The notes beneath the pieces were generated by a model that ran no database searches, had not been told where the DNA came from, and saw only the letters and a program-made list of their open reading frames with translations. A stretch of 39,963 nucleotides of DNA from Pseudomonadales bacterium (GTDB taxonomy: Bacteria > Pseudomonadota > Gammaproteobacteria > Pseudomonadales > Azotimanducaceae): NCBI GenBank assembly GCA_007131295.1, contig SLQW01000028.1:1-39963 (forward strand), in the 5' to 3' direction. Positions 32,012 through 39,670 of the stretch are shown here, one piece after another (the first letter of the stretch is position 1; every line of letters begins with the position of its first letter). Position numbers and translations under genes: made by a program.

Positions 32012-34195
32012 TCAGCCCGTTGCGCGCAGGCGTGGTGCCATGCTCGCGAGCGGCAGCGTCACCGTGACCGCAACGCCCGATCCGTCGGGCAGGTTCGCAG
32101 CTCGAGCGGCGCCGCCGTGATGCTCGGCGATGACGCGGACCACGTAGAGACCGAGGCCGAAATGAAGACGGTTGTCTCGTGTTGCGATGCGCTGGGAAAC
32201 CATGGAATCGAACAGACTGTGTTCGATCTCTTCGGCGAGCAGAGGCCCCCGATTGGCGACGGTTATCTGAATCCTGTCGCGGACCACATCGAGCTGAATC
32301 CGGATCGGGCTGCCAGGCCAATGGAAGTCCACAGCGTTGTCCACCAGCTTGTCGAGCATCTGTTCGATGCGGTAATCGGCTACTCTGGCCGGCGCCGGTC
32401 CCTGGCACCCGGTAAACACGAATTTGCAGTCCGGATGCGCGTTGTGGCAATTGCCGACGTAGCTCTTCAGCAGCTCCTGAAGATCCACCACCTCGAGCTC
32501 TTCCGCCTCCAACGCATCCTCGAGATTGGCGGCATCTGCGAGATTCTGCACGATCACACCGATCCGCATAACGCCGCGCTTGGCACTCTCGAGGTACTTG
32601 TTAGCTTCGGATTCGCTGACTTCCTGCTCCAGGTTTTGCAGGGATGTCGAGACGGCATTGAGGGGGTTGTTGATTTCGTGACGCAGGGTACGAGGCATGT
32701 TTTCGAGAAACTTGTTGTGCTGGTGGAGTTTGGTCAGCATGCCCGAAACGCTCCTGGCCAGGTCCCCAATCTCGTCCCCTGATCTGATTTCATGCTCGAG
32801 TTCGCTGGTCTTCAATCGACCGTGCTGGTCGATCGCGTTGGTCGTCTCGGTGCCGACGCGACGGATGCGCCAGGCGAGGCGGGCAGAGAAAGCGAGGAGC
32901 GCAACGAATGCAGCTAGCAGGCTGGTGGCCGACACCAGGACGATACGGCTGAGGGCATCACGCTGCAGTTCGAGAATGTCGTCAGTATTCTGTTCCACGA
33001 CCACCGTTCCGATGACGGAGCCCCTCGACACGATGGGATGTGCCGCCATGATGACTTCGAGACCATCTTCCCGCCGCCTGCGGATCGCCGTAGCCTGTCC
33101 CTCTAGAGCGGCATCGATCACCTGGCCGCCGACAGTAATCAACCCATCGTCGGTATCTTCCGGCGTCAGGTCGGCACTGGTCCGCACTCTGGGTCGAAGC
33201 GCGTCGAACAGGTTCTTGACCCATCCCGGTGTAGCCGTAGCCTCGCCGTTGGCCTCGATCGAAGTTCCCGCTTCCGCGCGCACCCTGCGCTTGCTGTCGA
33301 TGACGAGTACGCGCGCACCTGAGTATCCGAGCCCGCGCACTATGTTCAATACTTCGGGCGAACGCAGGACAACGAGATTGAAATTTTCCCGGCCGGACTT
33401 GGGTAGCGTTTGCGTTATGCCGCGGATCTGTCGCGTCGTCGGATCGTCGACATCGACCACTGCGAGTCCGAACGAGCGGTGTGTTCCCAGCATGCTCATG
33501 GGCATGCGGAATTCGAGGTTGTAGCCGTAGTCGGCTTCTTCAACGAACCCCTGGACGCGATTCTCCGGAAGCCCGTGTTCTGCGAACTTCCATTCTGCAT
33601 CCATATGATAGGCGGTGGTGATGCCCGGGCCCTGCATCATGATCTGCAGGCGGCCTTCCTCGCCCTGATCGGTGACGTAGCTGAGTCGGATGTGATCCGC
33701 ATTGTCCAGCCTCAGAAAATTGGGGTTGCGCCAGATCAGTGAATCGTCGCGCACGCGCAGGAACGCGTAGAGCTGATTGCCACGCTCCCCGAGCAGGAGG
33801 TGGAAGGCTCCGTCCGGAAGCGTTTCGATCGCACGGTCCTCCGGCGCGATCGGGCGGGGGCCTCGTTCCACTCCAAAGACCTGCCAGCGATCGGACAGTG
33901 CGGCCCAATCCCCTAAGCGACCGTCTATGCGGATTGGGCCCGGGAGTGGATGCGCGTAGAGCGCTTCATAGCTGTCCAGGCTCAGCGGCATGTCATTGAA
34001 CAGATCTTCGCGACCGTTCAACAAGGTAGCGATGCCTTCCGCGCTGAGCAGTTGAGCCTGAGACTGCCCCTGGATGAGGAAAGATTCCATCTGTACGAGG
34101 TGACGGAAGCTGAACCAGGGAACGATAAGCAGGGCAAGGCCGAGGAGCATGAGCTTGGTGCTCAACCGCGGTCCCCTGCCGCCGCGGATGGTCAT
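32012..34195 (-). CDS. pdsS: Histidine kinase, proteobacterial dedicated sortase system type
   Basis: The 727-residue protein has a membrane helix (about 16-30), a large periplasmic domain (31-415) and a second helix (417-437), then HAMP, DHp with H506 (LRHEINNPLN) and an ATPase domain. The periplasmic part has a carbohydrate-binding-like region (about 85-280: IDGRLGDWAAL, DNADHIRLSY, YNLEFRMPMSML). The ATPase lid has NRGPLL in place of DxGxG and then LFDSMVSQR and HFGLGLYVVR, all as I recall for kinases of the proteobacterial sortase system. ATG 34195 gives an ATGA overlap with the regulator; GTG 34207 is possible. No sortase gene is in the window, so the symbol is given by type, not by demonstrated role. 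Confidence 0.82.
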   Translation of the reverse strand: MTIRGGRGPRLSTKLMLLGLALLIVPWFSFRHLVQMESFLIQGQSQAQLLSAEGIATLLNGREDLFNDMPLSLDSYEALYAHPLPGPIRIDGRLGDWAALSDRWQVFGVERGPRPIAPEDRAIETLPDGAFHLLLGERGNQLYAFLRVRDDSLIWRNPNFLRLDNADHIRLSYVTDQGEEGRLQIMMQGPGITTAYHMDAEWKFAEHGLPENRVQGFVEEADYGYNLEFRMPMSMLGTHRSFGLAVVDVDDPTTRQIRGITQTLPKSGRENFNLVVLRSPEVLNIVRGLGYSGARVLVIDSKRRVRAEAGTSIEANGEATATPGWVKNLFDALRPRVRTSADLTPEDTDDGLITVGGQVIDAALEGQATAIRRRREDGLEVIMAAHPIVSRGSVIGTVVVEQNTDDILELQRDALSRIVLVSATSLLAAFVALLAFSARLAWRIRRVGTETTNAIDQHGRLKTSELEHEIRSGDEIGDLARSVSGMLTKLHQHNKFLENMPRTLRHEINNPLNAVSTSLQNLEQEVSESEANKYLESAKRGVMRIGVIVQNLADAANLEDALEAEELEVVDLQELLKSYVGNCHNAHPDCKFVFTGCQGPAPARVADYRIEQMLDKLVDNAVDFHWPGSPIRIQLDVVRDRIQITVANRGPLLAEEIEHSLFDSMVSQRIATRDNRLHFGLGLYVVRVIAEHHGGAARAANLPDGSGVAVTVTLPLASMAPRLRATG

Positions 34196-34902
34196 TTTGA
34201 AACCCACCTGTAGCCGTACCCATACTCACTCTTGATCGAGGCAAACTCCGGGTCGACGCGCTCGAATTTCTTGCGGATGTTGCGCATGTGGGTATTGATG
34301 GTGTTGTTCGTTACCAGAGACTGCATGGTCGCATGCATCAGCGTTTCATAGCTGACCGCGTGCCCCGGTACTCGAACGAGTTTGGCGAGCATGCGGAACT
34401 CCGTTCCGGACAGATCGATGGACTCACCTTTCCAGGATACCAGCAGGGCTTCCTGGTCGAGCATGAGATCACCTATCCTGCGTGCACTTTCGCTCTCCTG
34501 ACTCCCCTTCGCAGTATTCTGATAACGCGCTTCGTTGATCCGCAGCAGCGAGGAGATACGTTCGGCAAGGTACTCCAGCGATATGGGCTTCGGCAGGTAG
34601 TCCCAGGCACCAAGACGCAGTCCGGAAATCTTGTCGATCTCGTCGATACGCTCGGTAAGGAAGATCACCGGCAGCGAAGGCGAGCGAGCCAGGAGATCAC
34701 GGCAGAGCTCGAAGCCTGCATCCACTTCTTCGCCGAGGATGATGTCGAGGATGACCAGATCGGGTAATGATTCGTCGAATCCTGACAGCGCTTCGCGGCG
34801 ATTTCCGTAGGCACGCACGGCGTAGCCTTTCTTGGTGATCGCGTCGCGATAGTTCTCACGCTGGTCGGCATCGTCTTCGACGATGGCAATGCTCTTGGGC
34901 AT
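34192..34902 (-). CDS. pdsR: Response regulator, OmpR family, sortase system type
   Basis: The 236-residue protein has a receiver domain (about 3-120) with D10/D11, phospho-acceptor D53 in VILDIILGEEVDAGFELCR, T81-type FLTER and K98-type PKPIS, followed by a winged-helix DNA-binding domain ending SEYGYGYRWVSK. The extended loop after D53 (GEEVDAGFELC) is a feature of the sortase-system regulators rather than of PhoB or OmpR. GAGGAAA eight bases upstream supports the ATG. The gene overlaps the kinase and leads the operon, possibly after one small upstream frame. Confidence 0.88.
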   Translation of the reverse strand: MPKSIAIVEDDADQRENYRDAITKKGYAVRAYGNRREALSGFDESLPDLVILDIILGEEVDAGFELCRDLLARSPSLPVIFLTERIDEIDKISGLRLGAWDYLPKPISLEYLAERISSLLRINEARYQNTAKGSQESESARRIGDLMLDQEALLVSWKGESIDLSGTEFRMLAKLVRVPGHAVSYETLMHATMQSLVTNNTINTHMRNIRKKFERVDPEFASIKSEYGYGYRWVSK

Positions 34903-34905
34903 GGG

Positions 34906-35067
34906 TCAGGTTTCCTCGAAGGATCCGGCGTTCCCGGCCAATCCGTCGGGCAGCAACACCCGGAACATGTTAGCGACTTCGTCCAGGGGCGTCGCGCTGC
35001 AGATGACGATCAGGCGCAAGGGATAGGTTCTCAAGATTGCCTTCACTATCTCTGCGGCAGCTTCCAT
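34906..35067 (-). CDS. Possible small protein upstream of the response regulator
   Basis: A 53-codon frame (MEAAAEIVKAILRTYPLRL...) ends three bases before the regulator ATG on the same strand. Its composition looks protein-like, with an amphipathic helix and a hydrophobic strand, and the close spacing would suit translational coupling. The start lacks a well-spaced ribosome site and the frame stays open upstream across the divergent gene's start, so it may be a chance frame in the regulator's leader. I do not recognise the product. Confidence 0.3.
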   Translation of the reverse strand: MEAAAEIVKAILRTYPLRLIVICSATPLDEVANMFRVLLPDGLAGNAGSFEET

Positions 35068-35138
35068 GCTCGATTGCGGCAGAGTCCCGGATGCCGTGCT
35101 GAGCTTATAAAGCCAGTACCGAACGATTGGAGTCTTGC

Positions 35139-35345
35139 GTGAAGGTATTCGTTCCATACTTCGACGACGCTGTCGATCAAGCCGCCTTGAGCGGTGCACC
35201 GCTGGTGCCTTTCGAGCACGGGTACCCCCTGCTGCACATTGAGCGTGCGCGAGCAGATGATCCGTTGCCGGAGCCCGGACACGCTCAGATTCTGCCGCCG
35301 GAAGACTGGCCGCGGACCGCGTCGGCAGCACGCACCCGCCACTGA
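35139..35345 (+). CDS. Small hypothetical protein
   Basis: A 68-residue frame starting at GTG 35139 with GGAG six bases upstream (35131-35134 region). It reads MKVFVPYFDDAVDQAALSGAPLVPFEHGYPLLHIE, a plausible short alpha/beta domain, with a Pro-rich end. No membrane segment or known motif is visible. It is divergent from the response regulator operon and ends just before the alcohol dehydrogenase stop on the other strand. I cannot assign a function. Confidence 0.5.
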   Translation: MKVFVPYFDDAVDQAALSGAPLVPFEHGYPLLHIERARADDPLPEPGHAQILPPEDWPRTASAARTRH

Positions 35346-35392
35346 TCGGTCAGCGCTGCCCGGCGGGCCGTGCCCCCGTTTGTGGCGGGCGA

Positions 35393-36559
35393 TCAAGCAT
35401 TGCCCCATACCTCCGTGTAAAGCGCGACCATTTCCTGCCGCGACGGTATCCGTGGATTGTTTGCAGGTGACCCCGATGTCTCGGCCTGCTGCGCCATGCG
35501 CTCCATTGCGGCAAACCAGGCTTCGCGCGCGATCCCGAACCGCTTCGGATCAGGAACCTGCAGCCGCCGATTGAGTTCCTCCAGCCCATCCACGAGTGCT
35601 GCTACCGCCACTTCGACCGGTGTGTCCGCTTCGCACCAGCCCATCGCGCGGCAGCAGCGCGCGTAGCGCTCGGGTGCCGCGACGGCGGAAAACCGCGTCA
35701 CGGCCGGGAGCAGCATGGCGTTCGAAAGTCCATGCGGCACGTGGAACAGGGCGCCGATGGGGCGCGACATGCCGTGAACCAGGCAAACAGAAGCGTTGGA
35801 AAAAGCGATTCCGGCCTGCAATGCCCCCAGCATCATTGCTTCCCGCGCATCGCTGTCGCGAGGCTCGGAACAGACGCGTTCGATGTTGCGCGCGAGGTGT
35901 GACATTGCGGCGAGCGCCATGTCATCGGTGAAGGGGCTCGCTCGCCTCGAGACATAAGCTTCGATGGCGTGGGTGAGTGCATCGATGCCCGTATCGGCGC
36001 TCAAGCGTGCAGGCGCGGTCAAGGTGAATTCGTAGTCGACGATGGCGGCGGTGGGCAGATAGGCGCTGCCGCGGCAGAGCATCTTTTCCTGGGTTTCCGA
36101 ATCGGTGATCACGGTAAAGCGGGTGGCCTCTGAACCCGTTCCGGCAGTGGTAGGCACGGCAATCAAAGGGATCCCCGAGGTCTCCGCGTCATTGGGTACG
36201 GCGAAGTCGCGCATGCGCCCACCGTGATGGGCAAGGACGCCGATCGCCTTGGCGCTATCGATGACGCTGCCGCCGCCAAGCGCGATCAGGGAGTCGAAGC
36301 TTCCGTTCCGGAAGGCATCGACGCCGCGCTCGATAGACGCTGAACTCGGTTCCTGCTCGGTGTCCTTGAACAGACGCAACGGTACGCCAGCCTCCGCAAG
36401 CAGCGCCTCGATGTGCGCAGCGTGTCCGAGGGCCACCATCGCGGGATCCGTCACCAGGAGCGGCTGACGCACACCGAGTTGATCCAGCATTTCCGGCAGC
36501 GTTCGCACGACGCCACCGCCGATGTGGATCCGTGCCGGCAGGAGAATCTGAGCACTCAT
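35393..36559 (-). CDS. Iron-containing (group III) alcohol dehydrogenase
   Basis: The 388-residue enzyme is in the iron-dependent ADH family, which interconverts alcohols and aldehydes with NAD(P). The coenzyme loop GGGSVIDSAKAIG is near residue 95. The metal-site region shows a Asp in TAAIVDYEFT, then GIDALTHAIEAYVS, HGMSRPIGALFHVPHG with the metal His residues. ATG 36559 with GGGAGG upstream is clear. The physiological alcohol is unknown; with a wax ester synthase in the genome a fatty alcohol or short alcohol role is possible but not shown. It is divergent from the PAS-DHp gene across 100 bases. Confidence 0.92.
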   Translation of the reverse strand: MSAQILLPARIHIGGGVVRTLPEMLDQLGVRQPLLVTDPAMVALGHAAHIEALLAEAGVPLRLFKDTEQEPSSASIERGVDAFRNGSFDSLIALGGGSVIDSAKAIGVLAHHGGRMRDFAVPNDAETSGIPLIAVPTTAGTGSEATRFTVITDSETQEKMLCRGSAYLPTAAIVDYEFTLTAPARLSADTGIDALTHAIEAYVSRRASPFTDDMALAAMSHLARNIERVCSEPRDSDAREAMMLGALQAGIAFSNASVCLVHGMSRPIGALFHVPHGLSNAMLLPAVTRFSAVAAPERYARCCRAMGWCEADTPVEVAVAALVDGLEELNRRLQVPDPKRFGIAREAWFAAMERMAQQAETSGSPANNPRIPSRQEMVALYTEVWGNA

Positions 36560-36615
36560 CGACTTTGCCTCCCTTCGCAGATCAGCATTGTCACAGCGAG
36601 CTGCTGCCCGCGCCA

Positions 36616-36627
36616 GCATGCGCATGC
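36616..36627. repeat. 12-base perfect palindrome in a divergent intergenic region
   Basis: GCATGCGCATGC is perfectly self-complementary and lies between the alcohol dehydrogenase and the PAS-DHp gene, about 57 bases from one start and 33 from the other. It could be an operator for either gene; no regulator can be named. Confidence 0.25.
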
Positions 36628-36659
36628 CTCGCTCAGCATGGCTGTGCCAGAATGCGCTC

Positions 36660-37163
36660 ATGGATAGTGCTCCCGAAAACGCTTTCGCTCGCATCCGCCA
36701 AGCTCTTGCCGAGCTGGAACGGCAACTTGGTGAAGCTGCGCCGCGGTTGCCCGGGAGCGTCCCCTGGCTGGCGCTGGACGAAGAAGGCCGCGTGGTAGAG
36801 ATCACCAAGCCGGCTGCTGCGGCGCTGGGTCTGGAAACGGACGCGCTGCAGGTGTTGCTGGGGGATCTGGTGGTTCTGGAGGGCGATCCGTTACGCGGCG
36901 GCCTGGTGCGCGCTCACGTTGCTTCCGGCGAGCGGCCCATGTTCTCCGTGCCTCACGAAGACGGCGTGTGTCTCATCGTCGGTTCCGGGGACCCGGGCAC
37001 TGCCATGGATCGTCGCCTGGTCCACGACCTGGCCAACGTCCTGGCAGTGGTGCGTGGTCGCGCCGAGATGACCTCGATGGACGATGTTCCCGAGCGGGTG
37101 GTGGCCTCGATGAAGGAAATCATCGCTGCGGTCGATCGCGCGCGCGACCTCCTCGGCGACTGA
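36660..37163 (+). CDS. Small PAS plus histidine-phosphotransfer (DHp-like) protein without ATPase domain
   Basis: The 167-residue protein begins with a short helix, then a PAS-like region (about 33-108: PWLALDEEGRVVEITKPAAAALGL), then a segment VHDLANVLAVVRGRAEM (121-137) that closely resembles the H-box helix of hybrid kinases (compare HDFNN in the kinase at 7678). H122 would be the phospho-acceptor. It stops after the second DHp helix (about 167), with no N, G1 or G2 boxes, so it cannot phosphorylate itself. Its end is one base from the sirtuin stop on the other strand. It may be a phosphotransfer partner or a degenerate kinase remnant. Confidence 0.7.
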   Translation: MDSAPENAFARIRQALAELERQLGEAAPRLPGSVPWLALDEEGRVVEITKPAAAALGLETDALQVLLGDLVVLEGDPLRGGLVRAHVASGERPMFSVPHEDGVCLIVGSGDPGTAMDRRLVHDLANVLAVVRGRAEMTSMDDVPERVVASMKEIIAAVDRARDLLGD

Positions 37164-37164
37164 T

Positions 37165-37920
37165 TCAATTCACACCCACGGCTGTACCCAGGGTCTCGGC
37201 GATCTCCTGATGCAGCACCAGTGTTGCCAGTTCGTCCTGCGGCGTGGGTTCGCGATTGAGGATCACCAGCGGAACCCCGCGACTGGCAGCCAGACGGGGG
37301 AAGCCGGCGGCCGGATAGACTTGCAGCGAGGAGCCGATGGTGAGGAACAGATCGCAGGCCATGGTTGCCGCTTCCGCACGCTGCATCGCTTCTTCGGGCA
37401 TCGCCTGACCAAAGCTTATGGTGGCCGTCTTGATGATCCCGCCGCAGGCCGTGCAGGGCTCGACGCGTCCGAGTTCCGCGAACTGCCGCTCCAGATCCTG
37501 CAGTTCGTAGCGCAGCCCGCAGGCCAGGCAGGTCGCGAAGTGAGCATTGCCGTGCAGCTCGATAACGCGGTCGTCGGGAATGCCGGAGCGCTGGTGCAGG
37601 TTGTCCACGTTCTGGGTAATGATCGCGATAGCCTTGCCCTGATCGACAAGGTGGGCGATCGCGCGGTGACCACGATTGGGGCTGGCGCTCTCGAGCGTGC
37701 GATCGCCGCTGAAGCGGCGCCGCCAGGACTCCTGACGGACGGCTTCGGAGGCGATGAAGTCCTGGAACTGGATCGGCTTCATCTTGCTCCACAGGCCTCC
37801 AGGGCTGCGAAAGTCGGGGATGCCGGATTCCGTGCTGATTCCCGCCCCAGTGAAGACGACGATCCGCTCGGCTGAATTCAGCAGATCCCGCAGCGCCGCA
37901 GTGGGTTTAGTGCTCGTCAT
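37165..37920 (-). CDS. cobB: NAD-dependent protein deacylase, sirtuin family
   Basis: The 251-residue protein has all sirtuin features: TGAGISTESGIPDFR (24-38), TQNVDNLHQRSG (102-113), catalytic H123 in ELHGN, and the zinc cysteines C131/C134 (CLAC) and C156/C159 (CTAC), then IISFG-type FGQAMP and GSSLQVYPA. It removes acyl groups from lysines using NAD. ATG 37920 with GAGG eight to nine bases upstream is preferred; the in-frame ATG 48 bases upstream is less well placed. It is divergent from the TIGR01777 gene and convergent with the PAS-DHp gene. Confidence 0.93.
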   Translation of the reverse strand: MTSTKPTAALRDLLNSAERIVVFTGAGISTESGIPDFRSPGGLWSKMKPIQFQDFIASEAVRQESWRRRFSGDRTLESASPNRGHRAIAHLVDQGKAIAIITQNVDNLHQRSGIPDDRVIELHGNAHFATCLACGLRYELQDLERQFAELGRVEPCTACGGIIKTATISFGQAMPEEAMQRAEAATMACDLFLTIGSSLQVYPAAGFPRLAASRGVPLVILNREPTPQDELATLVLHQEIAETLGTAVGVN

Positions 37921-38099
37921 ATGTTGCCGCCTCGACTTTTCCATCCAAGCCACAGGAAACGGTACCACTCGAAAACGGATTCGTCCGCGGCTCCGTTAGA
38001 TCCACGTTCGCGGCCATGAATCGGTGAGAGATGCAGGCTGGATGCCGATTGGTGCAGGCTTCGCTATGCTGGGAGCAGCGGGCGATCGAGCATGTTGAC

Positions 38100-38103
38100 G
38101 GAG
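38100..38103 (+). promoter_or_regulatory. Shine-Dalgarno GGAG deciding the GTG start of the epimerase gene
   Basis: GGAG lies eight bases before GTG 38112. The frame is open further upstream to 38031, but that part does not resemble the family, so the GTG is taken as the start. Confidence 0.55.
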
Positions 38104-38111
38104 CTGCGAAC

Positions 38112-39041
38112 GTGACGACTCTCGATTTGCGCTCGGCGTCGGTTCTGGTGACAGGTGCAACCGGTTTCATCGGCTCTCATCTGCTGCCACGACTGCTGAG
38201 AGTGGGTGCCCGGGTAAGTGTGCTGAGTCGCGACCCGGAACGGGCCAGGCGTGCTTTCGGCACTGAAGTTCGTTGCGAACGCGAGCCAGATCGCCTGGCT
38301 GCCGACGCACCCCAGATCGTAATCAATCTTGCCGGAGCCGGGATTGCGGAACGGCCCTGGACCCGAGCGCGGCGCAAGGTGTTGCTCGATTCCCGCGTGG
38401 CCTTTACCGATGCTCTGCGCACGAGCCTTGCCAAAGCGCCGCCCAGCGTCCTCGTCAACGCTTCGGCAGTTGGGTACTACGGGGTTTCGGAATCGCGAGA
38501 GTTTTCCGAGGAGGACGGTCCTGGATCCGGGTTCGCGGCCGAGTTGTGCCGGCGTTGGGAGGACAGCGCCGAGGCATTCACTGGGCTCGGTACCCGCGTC
38601 GTACGGCTGCGGATCGGTCTCGTGCTTGGTCCGGGAGGGCTGCTGCAGCGCATGAAGCTACCCTTCAGCCTGGGTCTGGGTGGACGCATCGGTCACGGTC
38701 GGCAGTGGATGAGCTGGGTGCACCTCGATGACGTGCTCGGCTTGATCGAGACCGCGGTCATGGAGACCAGCATGACCGGTGCGGTGAATGCAGTTGCCCC
38801 GAACCCCGTTACCAACGCCGAGTTCACCCGGACTCTGGGGCGAGTTCTCGGACGGCCGACGCTGCTTCCGGTACCTGCTTTCGCGCTGCGAACGTTGCTC
38901 GGCGACATGGCCGAGGAACTCCTGCTTTCCGGCGTGCGAGCTCATCCGAACCGGGCCCTGGCAAGCGGCTATGCTTTCGAACACCCTGAGCTGGAGGGTG
39001 CGATGCGTGCGGCACTCGGTCGCGGCCGTTCGGCTGCGTGA
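38112..39041 (+). CDS. TIGR01777 family NAD(P)-dependent epimerase/SulA-like protein
   Basis: The 309-residue protein opens with the Rossmann motif VLVTGATGFIGSHLLPRLL and has family stretches VINLAGAGIAERPW, ASAVGYYG, RIGLVLGPGGLLQRMKLPFSLGLGG, WMSWVHLDDV and NAVAPNPVTNAEF. In this family the Tyr of ASAVGYYG sits close to the SDR catalytic position. Members are annotated as epimerases or cell-division inhibitors of the YfcH type, with no firm role. GTG 38112 is supported by GGAG. The stop overlaps the Nudix start as GTGA. Confidence 0.93.
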   Translation: MTTLDLRSASVLVTGATGFIGSHLLPRLLRVGARVSVLSRDPERARRAFGTEVRCEREPDRLAADAPQIVINLAGAGIAERPWTRARRKVLLDSRVAFTDALRTSLAKAPPSVLVNASAVGYYGVSESREFSEEDGPGSGFAAELCRRWEDSAEAFTGLGTRVVRLRIGLVLGPGGLLQRMKLPFSLGLGGRIGHGRQWMSWVHLDDVLGLIETAVMETSMTGAVNAVAPNPVTNAEFTRTLGRVLGRPTLLPVPAFALRTLLGDMAEELLLSGVRAHPNRALASGYAFEHPELEGAMRAALGRGRSAA

Positions 39042-39592
39042 CGGTACGGCCGGCGGTGGAGTATTTCGAGATCTTCGATGACCGCGGTCATCTCTGCGGC
39101 AGGATGGCGCGCGACGAAGTGCATCGCAGCGGCTGGTGGCATCGCTCCGCTGACGTTTGGCTCTTTCGCTCCGACGGCGCGCTGCTCCTGCAGCAACGCG
39201 CGCGGGACAAGGACCTTTACGCCGGACGTTGGGACTACAGTGTCGGCGAGCACCTGCTTCCCGGTGAGAGCTTTCCGATGGGTGCGAAGCGTGGCCTGTA
39301 TGAGGAGCTCGGCGTGTGTGACGTCGTCCTCGCTGCGGTTGGCGGCCTGAGGCGGGTGGTTACCGAGGACGCGCGTCTGGGTATTCGCGACCGCGAATTG
39401 GCACGCAGCTTCCGGGTCCGCTGCGACGAGGATCTGCGTCCGGCCGCCTCAGAAGTCCAACAGGTTCAGTGGGTACGTCCGGGTTCGCTGCACGACTGGA
39501 TGCGGCGAGAACCACAGGCATTCACGCCGTGGTTCATCGCCGCGGTGGCCGAGACAGGGATCCTGGACGGCTTGCCGAGCGACTCTCCGTGA
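39038..39592 (+). CDS. Nudix hydrolase (isopentenyl-diphosphate isomerase-like group)
   Basis: The 184-residue protein has the Nudix layout of YfcD/IDI-like enzymes: a leading YFEIFDDRGHLCGRMARDEVHRSGWWHRS, the QQRARDKDLYAGRWD strand, then SVGEHLLPGESFPMGAKRG-LYEELG. The box differs from GX5EX7REUXEE by Glu for the second Gly region and by Gly at the RE position (RGLYEE), while the two Glu metal ligands EE are kept. The start is GTG 39038, overlapping the epimerase TGA. It probably hydrolyses a nucleoside diphosphate derivative or a lipid pyrophosphate; the substrate is unknown. Confidence 0.88.
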   Translation: MTVRPAVEYFEIFDDRGHLCGRMARDEVHRSGWWHRSADVWLFRSDGALLLQQRARDKDLYAGRWDYSVGEHLLPGESFPMGAKRGLYEELGVCDVVLAAVGGLRRVVTEDARLGIRDRELARSFRVRCDEDLRPAASEVQQVQWVRPGSLHDWMRREPQAFTPWFIAAVAETGILDGLPSDSP

Positions 39593-39670
39593 CCGCACGC
39601 TCACATCGTGTACCATCTGCAGCCGCAGGCGCGATGTTGCCGACCCTGATCGCCAAAGAGGAGGACCATC

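Noticed and set aside
31058-32782. A 574-codon plus-strand frame across the glycosylase, SDR and kinase genes
   Set aside because: It spans three well-supported minus-strand genes and their boundaries and has no protein-like features.
36560-36808. An N-terminal extension of the iron alcohol dehydrogenase
   Set aside because: It overlaps the divergent PAS-DHp gene and the intergenic region, and a GGGAGG marks the ATG at 36559.
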